A stretch of DNA of 64,000 bases from Neurospora crassa OR74A (GCF_000182925.2 NC_026505.1:1674001-1738000); one strand, 5' to 3'; counted from the stretch's first letter, positions 34,889-48,018 are shown. A program made the numbers and translations. The notes: a model not told the origin generated them from the sequence alone.

Positions 34889-35899
34889 TCATTGCTGAAG
34901 CTCTAGCCCACCGGCAAGTGCTAGTTGCTGGTCCCGCTGAAAGCCATAAACCAACTCGGTGATTTTAATTACGAGGGATCCCACCTCAGACCTATCCGCG
35001 CCAAATCGACGGGTTAGAATACTGATAATTTTCAGTGTCCTCAGTGTGCTCCTCCTCTCCCCGGGAGTCAGCAACAAGGAGAAGGGTAACACATCGACCT
35101 CATATCTCTTTACGCCCTTTCCAATCACTGAGTAAAGTTCAGTAACAAAAGGGGCGGTACGTCTGTCCGGTCCAAAGCAGTAGGGACAGCGTATCAAGCA
35201 GGCGAGCGAATGAGCCACCTCTCGATTTGCCTGTACGACCTTGGAAGCCCGATCACAAAGGGGAACTTGTTGGTCAATGGCCTCTTGAGCCTGAACCAAT
35301 TTCCAAGGGCAACCGCAATTGGGGGCTTCGGTCAGAGCAGGAGAGATCAGTGCCGGAGGCATAACCAAAGCGGGAGGCACAACAGGGCCGGGAAGGAGAG
35401 CAGGTACGGAGGCAGGAGGTGGGTGGGCGGAACTCGAAAAAATTGTCGGAGTCTGCTCAAATGAGCCGGACCGCACTGACTCCGGTGGAGATATTGGCTG
35501 GTACCCGTGCGGGTAAGGCAAGGGTGCCGATATTCCGCCCATCAGAAGCGCCTCACCGGCATTGGGGCCGAAGTCAACTAGATATTGACGGCCGGGAGGG
35601 CTGGCTGGTAAGCCTTCGCATGGGTTGTCCTCTTTACCCCGTCTGTTGCAGTAGTGTATACTGCCCTTGTGCAAACACCGTTCACACATTCCACTTCCGC
35701 CCGCTCCTGGTCGGCACGCGGTCTTTGCTAGCCTGCATGCGTAGCAGGACGTTGGCCGGAGGTCCCGTCGACGACACACACATCTCTCTCCGATGCAAAT
35801 TTTGTGTTGCTCACAGGTATCGGAGCAAACGTGGCGACCCATTTTGCCTATGATACACTTTGTGTTAATTTCGTTGGCCAAGGGATAAGCCAAAGACAT
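34889..35899 (-). CDS. AflR-like Zn2Cys6 transcription factor
   Basis: An intronless 336-residue nuclear regulator. A zinc cluster lies at C52, C55, C62, C72, C75 and C84 (C-x2-C-x6-C-x9-C-x2-C-x8-C). It is preceded by an unusual Cys-rich segment (C25, C29, C35, C40, C42) that could bind another metal. A Pro/Ala/Ser-rich linker (about 120-195) follows. The C-terminal part has a CGCPW motif, then ASKVVQANREVAHSLACLIR, then CPYCF and a helix. This is the arrangement of the AflR-type regulatory domain (Cys pair, x-VV/L-N-x, then a C-x-C/C-x2-C pair), which is typical of cluster-specific activators. An alternative start is Met20 (MGRHVCSDTC). It lies on the same strand about 5.2 kb past the polyketide synthase stop, so control of that gene is plausible but inferred. 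Confidence 0.8.
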   Translation of the reverse strand: MSLAYPLANEINTKCIIGKMGRHVCSDTCEQHKICIGERCVCRRRDLRPTSCYACRLAKTACRPGAGGSGMCERCLHKGSIHYCNRRGKEDNPCEGLPASPPGRQYLVDFGPNAGEALLMGGISAPLPYPHGYQPISPPESVRSGSFEQTPTIFSSSAHPPPASVPALLPGPVVPPALVMPPALISPALTEAPNCGCPWKLVQAQEAIDQQVPLCDRASKVVQANREVAHSLACLIRCPYCFGPDRRTAPFVTELYSVIGKGVKRYEVDVLPFSLLLTPGERRSTLRTLKIISILTRRFGADRSEVGSLVIKITELVYGFQRDQQLALAGGLELQQ

Positions 35900-38800
35900 C
35901 TTTTCATGAAATTGGAACTGAATGACAAACTGTAAGATAAGTATCTGTAAGGATGTTACTTACCAATGACGGTGTGAAGAAAGAGTGGCCGTGAATTGGG
36001 GCGGTAGAGACTGAGAGACGATACCACTGACAACAAGAAGAGGAATAGTCCATCTCAGCACAAGCACCAGTCATGTCCGAACCACATGGCCGATCGAGCA
36101 AAGAAAGCTGCCGAAGTTTGGATAACAGCAATCAAGCCGCATAATAGTATTATCTCAGGTCGAAGCGGGTTAAATGGGGAAGTGTCTGTGAGTCACTGAA
36201 ACACTAGAAGTGAGTTCTATGGGGTAAGTAGGTGTGGAACGTCAGGACATCCCCTTGTAGTCAAAGGGTAACGAGCACGTTAACAATATGTCTCTTCTGC
36301 AGGCAATTATCTGGCGTAAACATCTCGGACGTCAAAAGCAGACTGATAGCCCAATCACCGGTCACAGCCATCTGCGCCTATCGTTTAAATGGTTCGATGC
36401 TTATCTTCCCTCAAGCAATGCTCAAGAACATAGCCTTTTCGACTCACTACGGTATCTCTTCAAGCATTATGTGGTCAAGAGAAAAAGCCTGTCTACAACA
36501 TCGTCCACATTCCATCTTCACTCCAGGCCGTGGCTGCTTGCGTGATCACATCATTGGCCCCAACTGCGGCTTGGATGCTGGTGGCCTATGAGTGAGTCGA
36601 CATCAACTTCTATGGTGCCACTTAGCACACCATCAGCTCCCTCACTGACACCAATCATTCCCTTCTAGAAGAAGGCTCGTACTAAAGACATCCTGCAATC
36701 AAAACAACTAACCTCCGTTCGTCCTACGTCGAGAACCCGGGGCAAGACCGAAAGGGATTCAGTTACGGGTGTCAGAGAGACATAGGAACAGGTGGACAGG
36801 CAGGTACACTCACATGCCGGGCAACAACGATGGGCAATTAAAAGGATAGGGAGAGAATGGAAGGAAACCCACAACTGCACCTCGGATTGCAAGTTACATG
36901 GACAGGGTCACTAATTGACAACGACCCGAAAGTGTAAGTCGATAACAAGAGCTTTCGGACTGAAGGCGGAAAGATGCCAACCTACTTAAGGGAAGGAACG
37001 TGCAATGGCAAGGAATTACGACTGCTGAATCATCAAAATCACCTGCCTTGAGGTTGTGTGGCTATAAGTGAGCCGGTAAACCATTCAGCAAGTGCCCCAC
37101 AACCTGCTCTAGTGTTCAACACAAGATTCGATCTCCACGGCGACACGGGACAGTCAAGGCTCAATGAAAACTCGTTTCCCACCGATACTGGATAATCAAA
37201 TGTTCATCTCGCCTACATACACAGGGGCATGTATTCACAACGTGGCGCCCATGGCACAACCGCCATGAAAATTCCAGGAGGATTTGCTCCAGTCCAAGCG
37301 TCTCTGAGGCTCCTCCAAGTCCACAATCTATGGTACAGCCCAAGTTGCTCCTTCCAGGTTTTCATCCATCCACGCCTTGCCCAATTTGTCCTTCCTCACA
37401 CCTACCTACCCTTTCCTCCCCTCCCCTCTCATCCTTCCGGAAGAAAGAGAACGAGAAAAGAAAGGAACGAACGCTAAAAAACCGAATCACGACATCCGAT
37501 CCGATCAACAGTGAGAGATCCATACTTTTTAGGAGGCGGAAGCTAAGCGGCGCCTGCCGGCATCTAACATTTTGAGTTGCAATACGATGTTACACCAAGT
37601 AAGTATCGTGCGCCGTTTTATTGATTTCGCGCCACATTTGTTTGTGAGGATCGACGACTTCGCTGGGTAGGGTGAATGGCTGCTACCTACACTACTGTAC
37701 TTGGCAATTCACATCATGGAACGGCAATGTCTACTGTGTATCTGATGCGCGTATAGCGAGCAAGCCACTCCCGTCCCGAAGATCGACTATGCAAAAAATA
37801 CTGATCTTCACGCATGTTATGCTTCAAGTTGATCTTGTGTTCTTTTTCCCTTCACCGCTTCGCTCCGCTTCAGTGTGCGGAGGGATGTCGTGCATTTGGG
37901 CGTAGACTGTGCAGGATGTCTATTGGGCGATATTCAGCTGGAATATCGCATTGATCAAGCCTCAGCGCCAGCAGCCAGCAGCCACACATCGTTTACTGGT
38001 TGCGATATGCGATACCCTTGACAGTGAGGTCAAGAGGAAAGGTGGGATACGCATCAAACAAGGTGAAGCACGGTATGTCTAAGTCCTGCCATGTCGTGTT
38101 TATCCCTTGTCCCTAGCTGTCTCAGAACCCAGCGCAGCACTGACTTGAAGTAAAGGTACAGCAAGTATACCTGGTAGGTGCCCGCGTAAGTCAGAGGGAC
38201 AAAGTCAGAGCGTAGTAGGTACTCGTCTCTCTCAAACCTGAGGAACCATGAGGCTAGACCGCCAGACTGGCTTTGTGTCTACTCCATACCACCGCAGTGG
38301 AGTTAGATTGAGGTTCGCAAGTTTTTATCCAGTCGGAAATTTCCATCGCTGAGTGAACAGGTGTTACTGCTACCATAACCTCAACAATGGGTGCCCGATG
38401 TTGTGCTTTGTGCTTTGTATTCCCGTGTGTTTGCGGTAGAGGTTGGCCTGTTCCCCCTGTCCGCTATTAACGAGCGCATCGTCAATTCCTCAACCCGTAA
38501 AAGTTGATGCCTTGCATCAAGGTGTTTTCCGATCCCTTCGATTTTACTCACCGTTGCCCGCCTTAAACATCCCAAGCCAGGTCAATGTCGTCTTCAGACA
38601 TTTTGGTCATCCATCAACGTCTGGTAGCAGTGGGTGAGCCTCTTCTCGGAATTCCTCTCATTCACTCTCCCATCATCGATCGTCATCCTCATCATCTCCC
38701 CCCCTCATCCTCTTTCCCTTTCCGTCATCAACCCTGCCAGAACCCCAGCGGCGCATCAATAATTTCGACCCGCAAGTTGTTACCTTTACCTTGTTTCTTC

Positions 38801-41105
38801 AGCCTCACCCTTTCGTAGTAGTCCCTTGGCGAGAAAACCCCCCGTATGTTTCATTGGTCTCAGATATTGCTCGTGCGTCGATCGAGCCCATTTCCCTAGT
38901 CGAGCCCATTACCCATAGATTAAATTGAGGGAATACGAGAAAAAAAAAAAAAAAAAAAGTCTTGGGTCTTGGATCTCTCGTCTTCACTCGCTGTCGCTGT
39001 ACTATCGCTGGGTTGCTGCTGGGGAAAGACATGCAGGATAGGCAAGGCAGGGCAGGGCATGCTTGGCAAGAGGGGGATAGAATGGATAGACAGGACAAAA
39101 AAGAGCGGGCGGGCTAGGACAGCCAGCCCGGTAAGGGAGCAGGGGATAGGGGGTGAGGGTATCCCTTGCGAAATGCATGTTTGTGCAACGATAATATCTT
39201 GGTCCCTGTTTTGTTTTCTTTTTCTTTTTCTTTTTCCAATTTTTTTTTTTTTTTTTTTTAATTTTTTAAAATTTTTTTTTTTTTTTTGAAAGAAAAGTTT
39301 ATTCTCCAAGTTCGTCATATCGTTCTCGATAACGGGCCCAAGCCCGCCGGGTCTCCCTTCTGGTTTCTCGAAGGTGGTCGTCACTTGTCGACACAATCCG
39401 ACATGGGACTGACTGCTTGCCGTTAACGGATGCCATCGCATCGCTTCCGTCCTGTCCGCCGCTCGCATTTTCGAATCGCTGGTGAGGAAATCGGAATGTG
39501 AATGACGATCGATTCGGTAAGGTACTTGGCTGCTAGAATAGTAGACAGTCAACCGGCCGACATCATCCAAGGTCGGAAAACCCGCATCCGGCAGCGAATG
39601 AGGAATGATGGATGACCGCATTGGGCGCGGGGCCGGGGAGGGAGGGATAGATTGCGAACTGCGCTCGGTGTAAACATCGAGAAGATGCCCTTGACCAATC
39701 GCAGCGACCGGATCGGGTACCGGTCGCGGTACCTCTCCCGTTCATTCCTTTTTCTCTGCTGGCTGCTTAGCTAGCTGCTGCTGCACTGTTTTCGTCATAT
39801 GCTTGCGGGAAATCAGTGATTCAAAAGCCGAAATCAAAAACGTGGAATAACTAATATGGTGATGTCCAGTCGTTTCCTGGTATCGTGATAATGCAAACCG
39901 AAGAAGGGGGAGGAGAACGAGGGCGGAAGGCATTTTAGCGGGGGATTGGCGCACGGATCACACTCATTCAAGCGAGACGACCGACTTCGTCGAACGTGAA
40001 TGGCAAGCCGCCGCTCACCTACCCTCTACTTTAGCTTGTACACAAAAAAAAGGGCCACCCTAATCCATACCATCTCAGTATGGGCTAGAGCGGCCACGCT
40101 GTGTTATTACTCACAACGTATCAACGAGCGTGAGGAATGCTGCGTTGTTGGTAGTGCGGATGTCAGACTAGGTTCTTCTCCTTGCCAAAACTCAAAAGTG
40201 GTGATTACCAAGAAAAAAAAAAGATAAAAAAATCCATCCATCTCGGATCTGTCTGGCTTGCTGTCTTGCAAACTTGGAAACTGAATCAGGAAAATCAGAC
40301 ATTGAAGCGACTGTAGCGGCTCGCGAATTTTGCTAGACAATGGCCTTTACATGCTGTATACCATCTAATCTCTAAAATTGAACTTGGGGTAGACAATTTC
40401 TACGCAGGCACAAGTAGGATCAATGGTGTCAGTCAGCTATTTGCATTCTTCTTTATCACTTACTTGTCTTTACCATTAACCCTGCTTGTACCTACATGAA
40501 AGTGTTTACCCCAAGCTCAATTGCACATGATTACACGGTATCGATCGTCTTTTGCCAATCCGCGAGTCTATACGGTAGTACTTCAATGCAAATGCACGAT
40601 TGCGATGTCTATGTAAAAATCAGATGGCCTAGGTGTCAATCTTGGGGGACCAGGAAAGTAAACGACGGAATGAAGAACAAACTGCGCGTAAGAGGAAGAA
40701 ATCCAACGAGCATATCCACAGAGAAAGACATGCGAAGGAACCGGGAGAAAGCCACCCAGTGGAAATCCAAAAAGCCAAACGAACACAGAAAAAGATAACG
40801 ATTCCCAGAATCCCTCCGTTGTTCCCAGGTCCAGCCAGGTCCACGTAACCAAGACTCCCAAACGCCGAAACCCAGGTCATAATTTCACAAACCTTCCCCG
40901 GCTCATTTTTACATCTATCTCTCCAACTCTTTTTTTTTTTTTTTTTTTTTTCCCTTTCCTCCTCACCAGTTTTGGTCGTAGACGGTTGGGAGTTCGAATG
41001 TTCCTTCACACTCCTCTTGTCTGGTCCTGAGTTGCTGCTGCGGTCCTCTTGTCGCCAAGATCAGTCTGAGGCCTCTTCATCTAGACCAGGCTGAATGGCG
41101 GATGG
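35900..41105. other. 5.2-kb spacer between AflR-like gene and polyketide synthase; no supportable gene
   Basis: The first few hundred bases are the upstream region of the AflR-like gene. Poly-A/T runs occur at 38940-38958, 39241-39259, 39272-39287 and 40929-40950. They create spurious Lys-rich frames (for example minus strand 38920-39621). I find no reductase or dehydratase motifs. Confidence 0.45.
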
Positions 41106-44100
41106 TCATGTTAAAGCCTCCCGAAGAAAAGAACCGAGTTGCTTGGCCTAGAGTAGATGGAAAGTTAGCTTCGGCGCAAAACTCAATAACCGGACGGCTT
41201 AAATGTGGCAAGCCCACATCGGACTCTTGCACCAATAACACCAACATCACGCAAACCAGTACTGGCAGTACCGCAACCTGGTGCATGGGGATAGGGGAAA
41301 CAACTGACCAAGTCATCCTTCATCATAGAGAAGTGATTGCCAGGCATGTGTCTGAAGGTCATCTTGTTGACATCCAGGTACTCATCCCACCTGTTGGGTC
41401 CGAAATCACTTCTGTTATCCAAGAGGAACAGGGCATGGCCCTTGGGATAGGGCTCCGGGCGCGGATCGGTCGGGAGCTTGCAGACGCCGTCCTCGCACCA
41501 AATAGCTGTCACCTTGGGGCACTTTTCCTTGGGAATAGGCTCTGCGTCGTAGTTGCTCAAGGCCGTGACGGAGGCAGCGAAGTGCGGCAGGAGCCACTCA
41601 GGGATCTTCTTCTCGTCGCCGCCTTCACCAAGAAGGCCGATGGAAGCAAACCAAGCGTGCAGACCCTGTGGCAGGGGCTCGATGGTAACAGGGCATGGAG
41701 CATCGATGATGATGAGATTCTCGACCTCATCGCCGGCCTTGACGAGCTGGCTGACGATTTCATAGGCAATGACGCCACCGGCGCTCCAGCCAGCAAGAGA
41801 ATAGGGGCCTTTCGGCTGACGCCGCTTCATCTCCTCGATAAACTTGGCAGCCATACCGTAGACACCACAGTTGTACTCATCCGGAGTCCTCATGAAGGGA
41901 GAGAAAAGGCCCCAGACAGCCCACTGACCGCCGACATTGGAAATCTCAGTATAGGAGGTGGCGCTACCACTACCGTCGGGAACCATGAAGAGCTGCTTGG
42001 TCGCAGTCTTTAGACTTCCAGACAGTAGGGTAGAGGTTGCTTTACGGTTTGGGTAGTCGTCGACAATTCTAGTGGGACGCGGAGGCTTTGGGGGGCAAGG
42101 CTCTTCGAGTCCAATTCTCGGGTGCTCCTTCCGAACACTCGATGCGCTGGATGAATTGTTCGTAGGCGAAGGCTCCTGACTCTTGGACTTGGCAGGTCTA
42201 GAGGTTGGTTTTGAGGCAGCCTTCTTGGGAGCGTCACTAATACCAAGTGCACGCTCGACGTCCTTCAATGAAGGGTTGGTCACGAAGAGATCGGACGAGA
42301 TGTCCATGTGCATCTTCTCTCGTAAGGTGCCAAGAATAGCCAGACTCATAAGTGAGTCCATACCAAGACTTGCCAGATCAGGGGCAGCTTGAATCTCCTC
42401 AATGTCAACTCCCATTTCTTGCGAGATGGTGTTCCGAACAAGGCTCTGGAACTCGTTGTTGTTCTTCTCTCCTCCTCCGGATTCAATTCGAGAACCCTCA
42501 CCCTTGACTGAATTAGCTTCGCTCTCATCAAGGGGAGTGGTGACATTGGACTCGGAATCAAGCTCTGGGGATTCGTCATCGGACGAGCCATCAGACGCGC
42601 TGGAAGAGATGGGCTCGTTCGCGCCAGCCTTCTCATACTGGGCAAGGTGGCCCTTGAGCGCACCAATGGTCGGGTGATCGACAAAGGCACCAGAGGGGAT
42701 ATCTAGGTCAAGCTCCTCGCGAATCTTTCCGGATACGGTCAAGGACATGAGAGAGTCAACACCCAGATCGGTAAAGGCAATGTTGTCAGCAAGCTCATCA
42801 TGGCTGCAGCCCACCTCCCTGGCAAGAATGTCCAGGACCTGTGCAACCACTCCGCCCTTGAGCTTCTGGTTGACTCTGCCGATAGTGTCCGGTGTGACAG
42901 TCTCCTTCTTCTTCTTCTTGCCAGCCGATGCGGAATTGGCAGTTGGAGCGGGAGGGGGCGCGGCGCGAACCGGAGCCGGCGCCCTACTTCCCATAGCGGC
43001 AGCGGCGGCTCCACGGGGAGGCAGCAGCATGTTGAGAACCTTGCGAGGGATCGCAGCGAACCTGATGTCACCAGCAATACCGATGACCCTTTCTCCATCA
43101 AAGACGTAGGCATCACCGGAGAACATCTTGCTTCCCCTGACGGGTTGCATGCGGATGTAACTGCGGTATTCCTTCTTGCGATCAGGAATCTCAGTGAACC
43201 TCATGGAGCCCCAGCCGTGGGAAATGAACACCTGCTCCCGAGAATCCACAGCATCAGTGCCGTTGATAATGAAGCCGGAGATGTGACACAAGCTATCGAT
43301 GTTGTAGGGGCTGAAGTAGAACTCGCCATCATTCTCCGTGGTCTGGAAACGAATCCTGGCAGTGGCTTCACAGGTTTCACTGTCCAGGATGACCTCCTCC
43401 ATGCCCTGGTAACGACGATTGTAATCAACCAGGGCACCAAACAGTTTGTACGCGAGACCGCGGCCAATCTTGGAAGCCTCACCCCGCTGCTCTTGTTGCT
43501 TGAGGGAGTCAATGCGGGTCTTGATCAAGTAGGCCATCTTATCGAACTCGTGTTGCCAGTCCTCGAGGTCGCCATAATAAACCTTGCATGTGGCGTGTTC
43601 TGTCTTTTTCGGTCCATCCCCAGTGGTGAACACAAGGTCAGCGTATCCAGCCTGCGCGTTGGCCGTGACCGTGAGTCTTAGGATGTGGCTCTTGGCAGTG
43701 TCATTGAAGATGAGTGTCTTGGGGACTTCCATCTTTGCGACGTTGCAGCCAATCTTCTCGGTTTCGGGACGCAGGAGTTTGTAGGCATAGTCGGCCACCG
43801 TCATGGCCATATCGCCATATAGCGTGGACGGGCAAAGCGGCGCACCATTGACCAAGTGACCTGTGACCACCTTCTTGAGGTTCTCCTCATGAAGCTCAGA
43901 TTCAATCTCAACAATCGCCACATCATCCTTGACCTCTTCTCTGATCACTCGCTGAACTGTCGTGGTAGATAGTCGCGGCTTGCTGGAACCGATCTGCTTC
44001 GCCCCTCCCTGGTTTGCGATACGGTTCTTGGTGAGACACCAGTCACCTGTATACTGAAGCCAGTAATTCTTTTCGTCGAAGGAATAACTGGGTAGGTCGA

Positions 44101-47100
44101 GGAGGCGGACGCATTGGAGGAAGTCGTGGTGATACTCACTGAAGTCGATGTTCAATCCAGCGGAGTGCAACGTGCTAAGAGTAGCAGTGAGAGTTTTGAA
44201 GGCCTGAGGATGGTCTGTTCGGCGGAGAGTCGGCACAGCAATGGTCGTGGCACCAAAGGCAGCCTTGACCATGCCCACTGTAATTGCGTGGGGGCCAACC
44301 TCGAGCCACACGGTCTTCTCGTCGATGACATTCTTCTCCTGGGCTCTGAAGAGTCCACCTTGGAAGTTGACGGCCTCTCTGGCGTGGTGGCGGAGATAAC
44401 TAGCATCCACATTGTCGCCTTCACCCAAAACTTCAGCGTGCAGCGGAGAAATGATGGGAACCTTGATGCGCTCGAAAAGAATTGCGGAGGCCAGATTTTC
44501 AAAGTCGTCGAGGATGGCGTCGACTTGAGCAGAATGGAACGCGTACGGAACGAGCAATCTCTTGGCCTTTTGGCCAGCAGCATTGAGCTCCTCTTCTAGT
44601 TTGGTGATGACATCAGTTGGCCCACTGAGCACCGTCTCACGGTTGCTATTGATACAAGCAACGTTCACGCTGGAGGCCATGCTACCCAACACCTTTTGGA
44701 CCTCCTTGACTGGAGCTTGAACGGCGAGCATGGCGTGGCTGTTCAGCGTACACTTCTCAACCAGAAGTTTCGCACGAGTGCCGACAAGGTAGATGGTGTC
44801 GCTGGCGCTGAGGACGCCAGCAACGTTCAGCGCGGCATACTCACCGAGACTGTGGCCCATTACCACGGCTGGCTTGATCCCCCATGACTCCCAAAGCTTT
44901 GCAAGCGCCATCTCAAAGCAGCAAAGACCGAGCTGTGTGATGACGGGTGACAGATTGGTGACATCCTGGGCAGTACCGTCAATCAAGGGAAGGAAAGACT
45001 CGAAACCGTGAAGGCGAGCAAGACGGTCAAACTCATGAAGGCTCTCCCGGAAAACGGAGTAGTTTTCGTACAGCTCCTTGCCCATGCCGGTGTATTGCGA
45101 GCCTTGGCCGGTGAATAAGAAAGCAACCTTTGGCTGCTCAGGGGTAACAGGAACAAAGTTCTCCTTGAGGCGATTCAGGATAGCACTCTGCGCTTCACTC
45201 ACGCTCGAAGCGGTGACGCTCATGCGCCAGTAGTGTTGGATCTTGCGCGCGGTTGTGGAGTAAGAAATGTCTGCGAGCGACGCATCCGTATGCTTGTTCA
45301 TCCACTGGGCAAGATTCTCTGCGTTCCGAATCATGGCAGCTTTGGACTTGCCAGTGATGGTGACGAGATGGCAGCTGCGTGGATCGGGCAAAGTTGGTGC
45401 GGTCTTGGGGGCATCTTCAACCAGAATGCCAGTGTTACCACCAGCGGCACTGAAGTTGTTGATGAAGACACGCCTGGGCTTGCCATCTCTGCGCTTGAAC
45501 GGGGTCAAATGGAAGGCGATGTTGACGTTACGGTCAGACAGGTCCTTGGGGAAGGTCTTGTTGATGATCGACCCCTTTTTGATGCCGACGTGGGGAGGGA
45601 TGGCGTTCTTGTGAAGCATCAAGAGCACCTTGCAAAGGGCAGTGATTCCAGAAGCCGCCTCACCATGGCCGACATTGGCCTTGATGGCACCAAGATAGAG
45701 AGGCCTGTCTTGGGGCCTCTTACGCTGCGCTGGTGCAAAGACATTGGTAACAGACACCATTTCGGTGCCGTCTCCTGCTTGAGTGCCCGTCCCGTGCATC
45801 TCCACGTAGTCAACATCGTGCGGATCCACACCAGCGTCGTCCAAGATCGCTTGAGAAAGCGTAGACTGAGTTGGCCCGTGGGGATGAGTGATGGAAATAG
45901 CATCGGCTGAGTGGTTGGTCGCGGTGCCGAGAACGACGGCGAGAACTCTGTCGTTGTCGGCCTGAGCATCTTCCAATCGCTTGACGACAACCGAAGCGCA
46001 GCCATCACCACGGCAGTAGCCGTCGGCTTCATTATCAAAGGTCGCGCAAGGCCCCTTCTTGGACAAGAATTGACCTCTGCTCAGACCCGAAAAGATGTCT
46101 GGGTTGGTCATGCAAGACAAGCCGCCCACGATAGCGGTGTCGCAATCGCGAGCCCAGAGAGCAGTACAGGCAACCTGAAGCGCTGCGGCGCTGGAGGAAC
46201 AGGCAGTATCGATGTTGAGACTAGGGCCACTGAAGCCGAAGTGGTAATTGATACGGCCAGGACCAAAGGCACGGACACCACCGGTGATGAAGTAGGTGTC
46301 GACCTCCTGGGCCGCGTTAATCTCACGCCAATCGTCTGACGTCTGCCCGTAGAAGGTACCGATGCGGTCCAGTCGGGTGGAGGGTGTTCGGTTGGGGACG
46401 TATCCCGACATCTCCAGTGCTTCGTAGGCTGTTGTCAAGGCCATTCTCTGCATGGGGTCGGTCTGGAAGGCCTCACGGGGCGACATGTTGAAGAAGCGCG
46501 GATCAAACAAGCCCGGCTGCTCGATCCAGCAGCCGTACGGAGTGTGACTGGTGTTGATGGCCTTGCCCGTAGGGTCATAGTGCGTCTTGATATCGAACCT
46601 GTCGGGCGGCACAAGGCGGTGGACGTCGAGTCCCTTCTCGAGGAGTTCCCAGAGCTTCTCGTGATTGGCGGCATCGGGGAAGCGACCAGCCATGCCCACA
46701 ATGGCGAGCTTGCACTTGCCACTGGACCCGTGGTTGCCAATTCGGGAAGCAGTTGCTTCGGGGGAGATGGGGGGACAGTCCCGGAACGTGACTTCCAGGT
46801 TTGTGTGGGCTTTGATCAGCCCAACGAGAGTGGCGCCGTTCTGGGTAGGACCGAGCGGGAGGATGAGGCAGCTCTTTCCTCCCTTGAAGCTCTTTCCCCT
46901 TGCAATACATGCGTCAAGCACCTTGGTAAATCGCAAGGGCTCCATCAAAATCTCGTGAACAATCTGCCTCAGCAGCGACGCCGTCGTGAGTTGCCTGTCG
47001 GTGACCCATTCGCCCGAAAAGCACGACATGACGTGGGATCTCGGCTTCGTTCTGTGCAGCGCGTCAATCACCACCTCGTCGTCCAGGCGCAGGATCTCGT

Positions 47101-47951
47101 CGATCAAGGCAGCATCGTGAAGGTGTGGTGCATGGTAGGGTCCGTAGACGGGGATCGAGGTTACGTTGGTCTTCCCGCCAAAGTTGTGTCCACTGGCGAA
47201 GGCCTTCAGAGAGGAAGGAGGACCCGAAATGGCGACACTCTGGGAGGAGCTGGCACTCATATATAGCCGGTTGACGCGGTTCCAGCCGCTTTTCTTATTG
47301 AAATCATGGACCACCTGACTGGCAGCGCCTTCCGAAATATTGGTGAAGATATATGTCCAGCTCTCGGATTTTTCGGCCGTGGGGTATATCTGTTCGGCAA
47401 CCTTATATACGTGTCGTCCAACCCTGAAAGACATGAGGGTCACTTGGACGGCCAGTGGTACCAATTCTGACAACGATTTCGTGCAGGCGATTGCGGTGGC
47501 TGCAAAGAGCCCGGAGCATAGGCCGACAAGGCATGTATTCTCCGGTCTGGCGAGGTCATCGTGATTACTCTCAATATGACTAGAAACGGTGTGAAGGGTT
47601 AGCCTGAGCAAAGCGCGAGGCGGACAAGTAGACCACCGCTTACTCTATGTAATGAGCCAATTGTGATATGCACAAAAGGGCACCGTCAATGCCAGGGTGT
47701 TTGATGGGCTGTCCATAGTATCTCTCATTGAGTTGCTGTAAATTGAGGAATTCGGGTAGTTTCGAACGCTCTGTCCTGGGAAGCTGATCTATCTCGCGTC
47801 GGATTGCATAGCCAACCTGATCCAAGTACGCTTTTGCAAGAGTGCCTTTCTTGGGTTTGAGGAAGGCGCTTGCGAGGAAAGCGTGCGTGTCAAGGGACTG
47901 GTCCCCAAAGAGGTAGAATGCCAGTGACTGATCTGGCTGGACAGAAGACAT
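41106..47951 (-). CDS. Non-reducing polyketide synthase, SAT-KS-AT-PT-ACP-ACP-TE (DHN-melanin/YWA1 type)
   Basis: Iteratively condenses malonyl-CoA to an aromatic naphthol or naphthopyrone, probably in the cytosol. Exons are 47951-47644, 47579-41309 and 41147-41106. Intron 1 (64 bp) has donor GTAAGC, branch GCTAACC and acceptor TAG; intron 2 (161 bp) has donor GTCAGT, branch GCTAAC and acceptor TAG. The spliced product is 2206 residues. Active-site residues seen: SAT GLCSG (C124) with H252; KS DTACSSS (C563); AT GHSLGEY (S1013); PT H1344 and D1531; ACPs GVDSLMSL (S1712) and GMDSLMSL (S1845); TE GWSAG (S2035), D2062 and H2185 (GNHFSMM). Every catalytic residue is present. Two ACPs plus a Claisen-type TE and the N-terminus SLAFYLFGDQ fit PKS1/Alb1-like melanin synthases, which make tetrahydroxynaphthalene or YWA1. 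Which of the two cannot be told from sequence. A TATATA lies about 68 bp upstream of the ATG. Confidence 0.96.
41148..41308 (-). other. Intron 2 of the polyketide synthase
   Basis: 161 bp, phase 0, after the codons for MKDDL. Splicing replaces an unrelated 46-residue read-through tail with AKQLGSFLREALT, the kind of amphipathic ending expected of these thioesterases. Confidence 0.9.
47580..47643 (-). other. Intron 1 of the polyketide synthase
   Basis: 64 bp, GT...AG, between codons for AHYI(D) and HIES. Without it the SAT domain is split by a stop. Confidence 0.93.
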
Positions 47952-48018
47952 TGTGCGCGTCTCTTTCGTCAGGTTCTTCTCGGCCGTATGCTATGATGTT
48001 GTCGGGATTTATGCAGAA

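Noticed and set aside
38920-39621. 233-codon minus-strand frame with a long Lys-rich run
   Set aside because: The Lys and Phe runs are the translation of poly-T/A tracts; there is no domain and no credible start context.
41238-41308. Read-through C-terminus of the polyketide synthase (VSCFPYPHAPGCG...)
   Set aside because: It begins exactly at a GTCAGT donor, and a branch site and TAG acceptor downstream give a sensible thioesterase end, so it is intron.
41102-47266. Long plus-strand frames opposite the polyketide synthase (for example 41102-42013, 42800-43681, 46544-47266)
   Set aside because: They are antisense shadows of a gene with strong codon bias; none has a domain.
47580-47611. Downstream Met at 47611 as start of the polyketide synthase
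   Set aside because: It lies inside intron 1; starting there would lose the first 103 residues of the SAT domain, which exon 1 supplies in frame.
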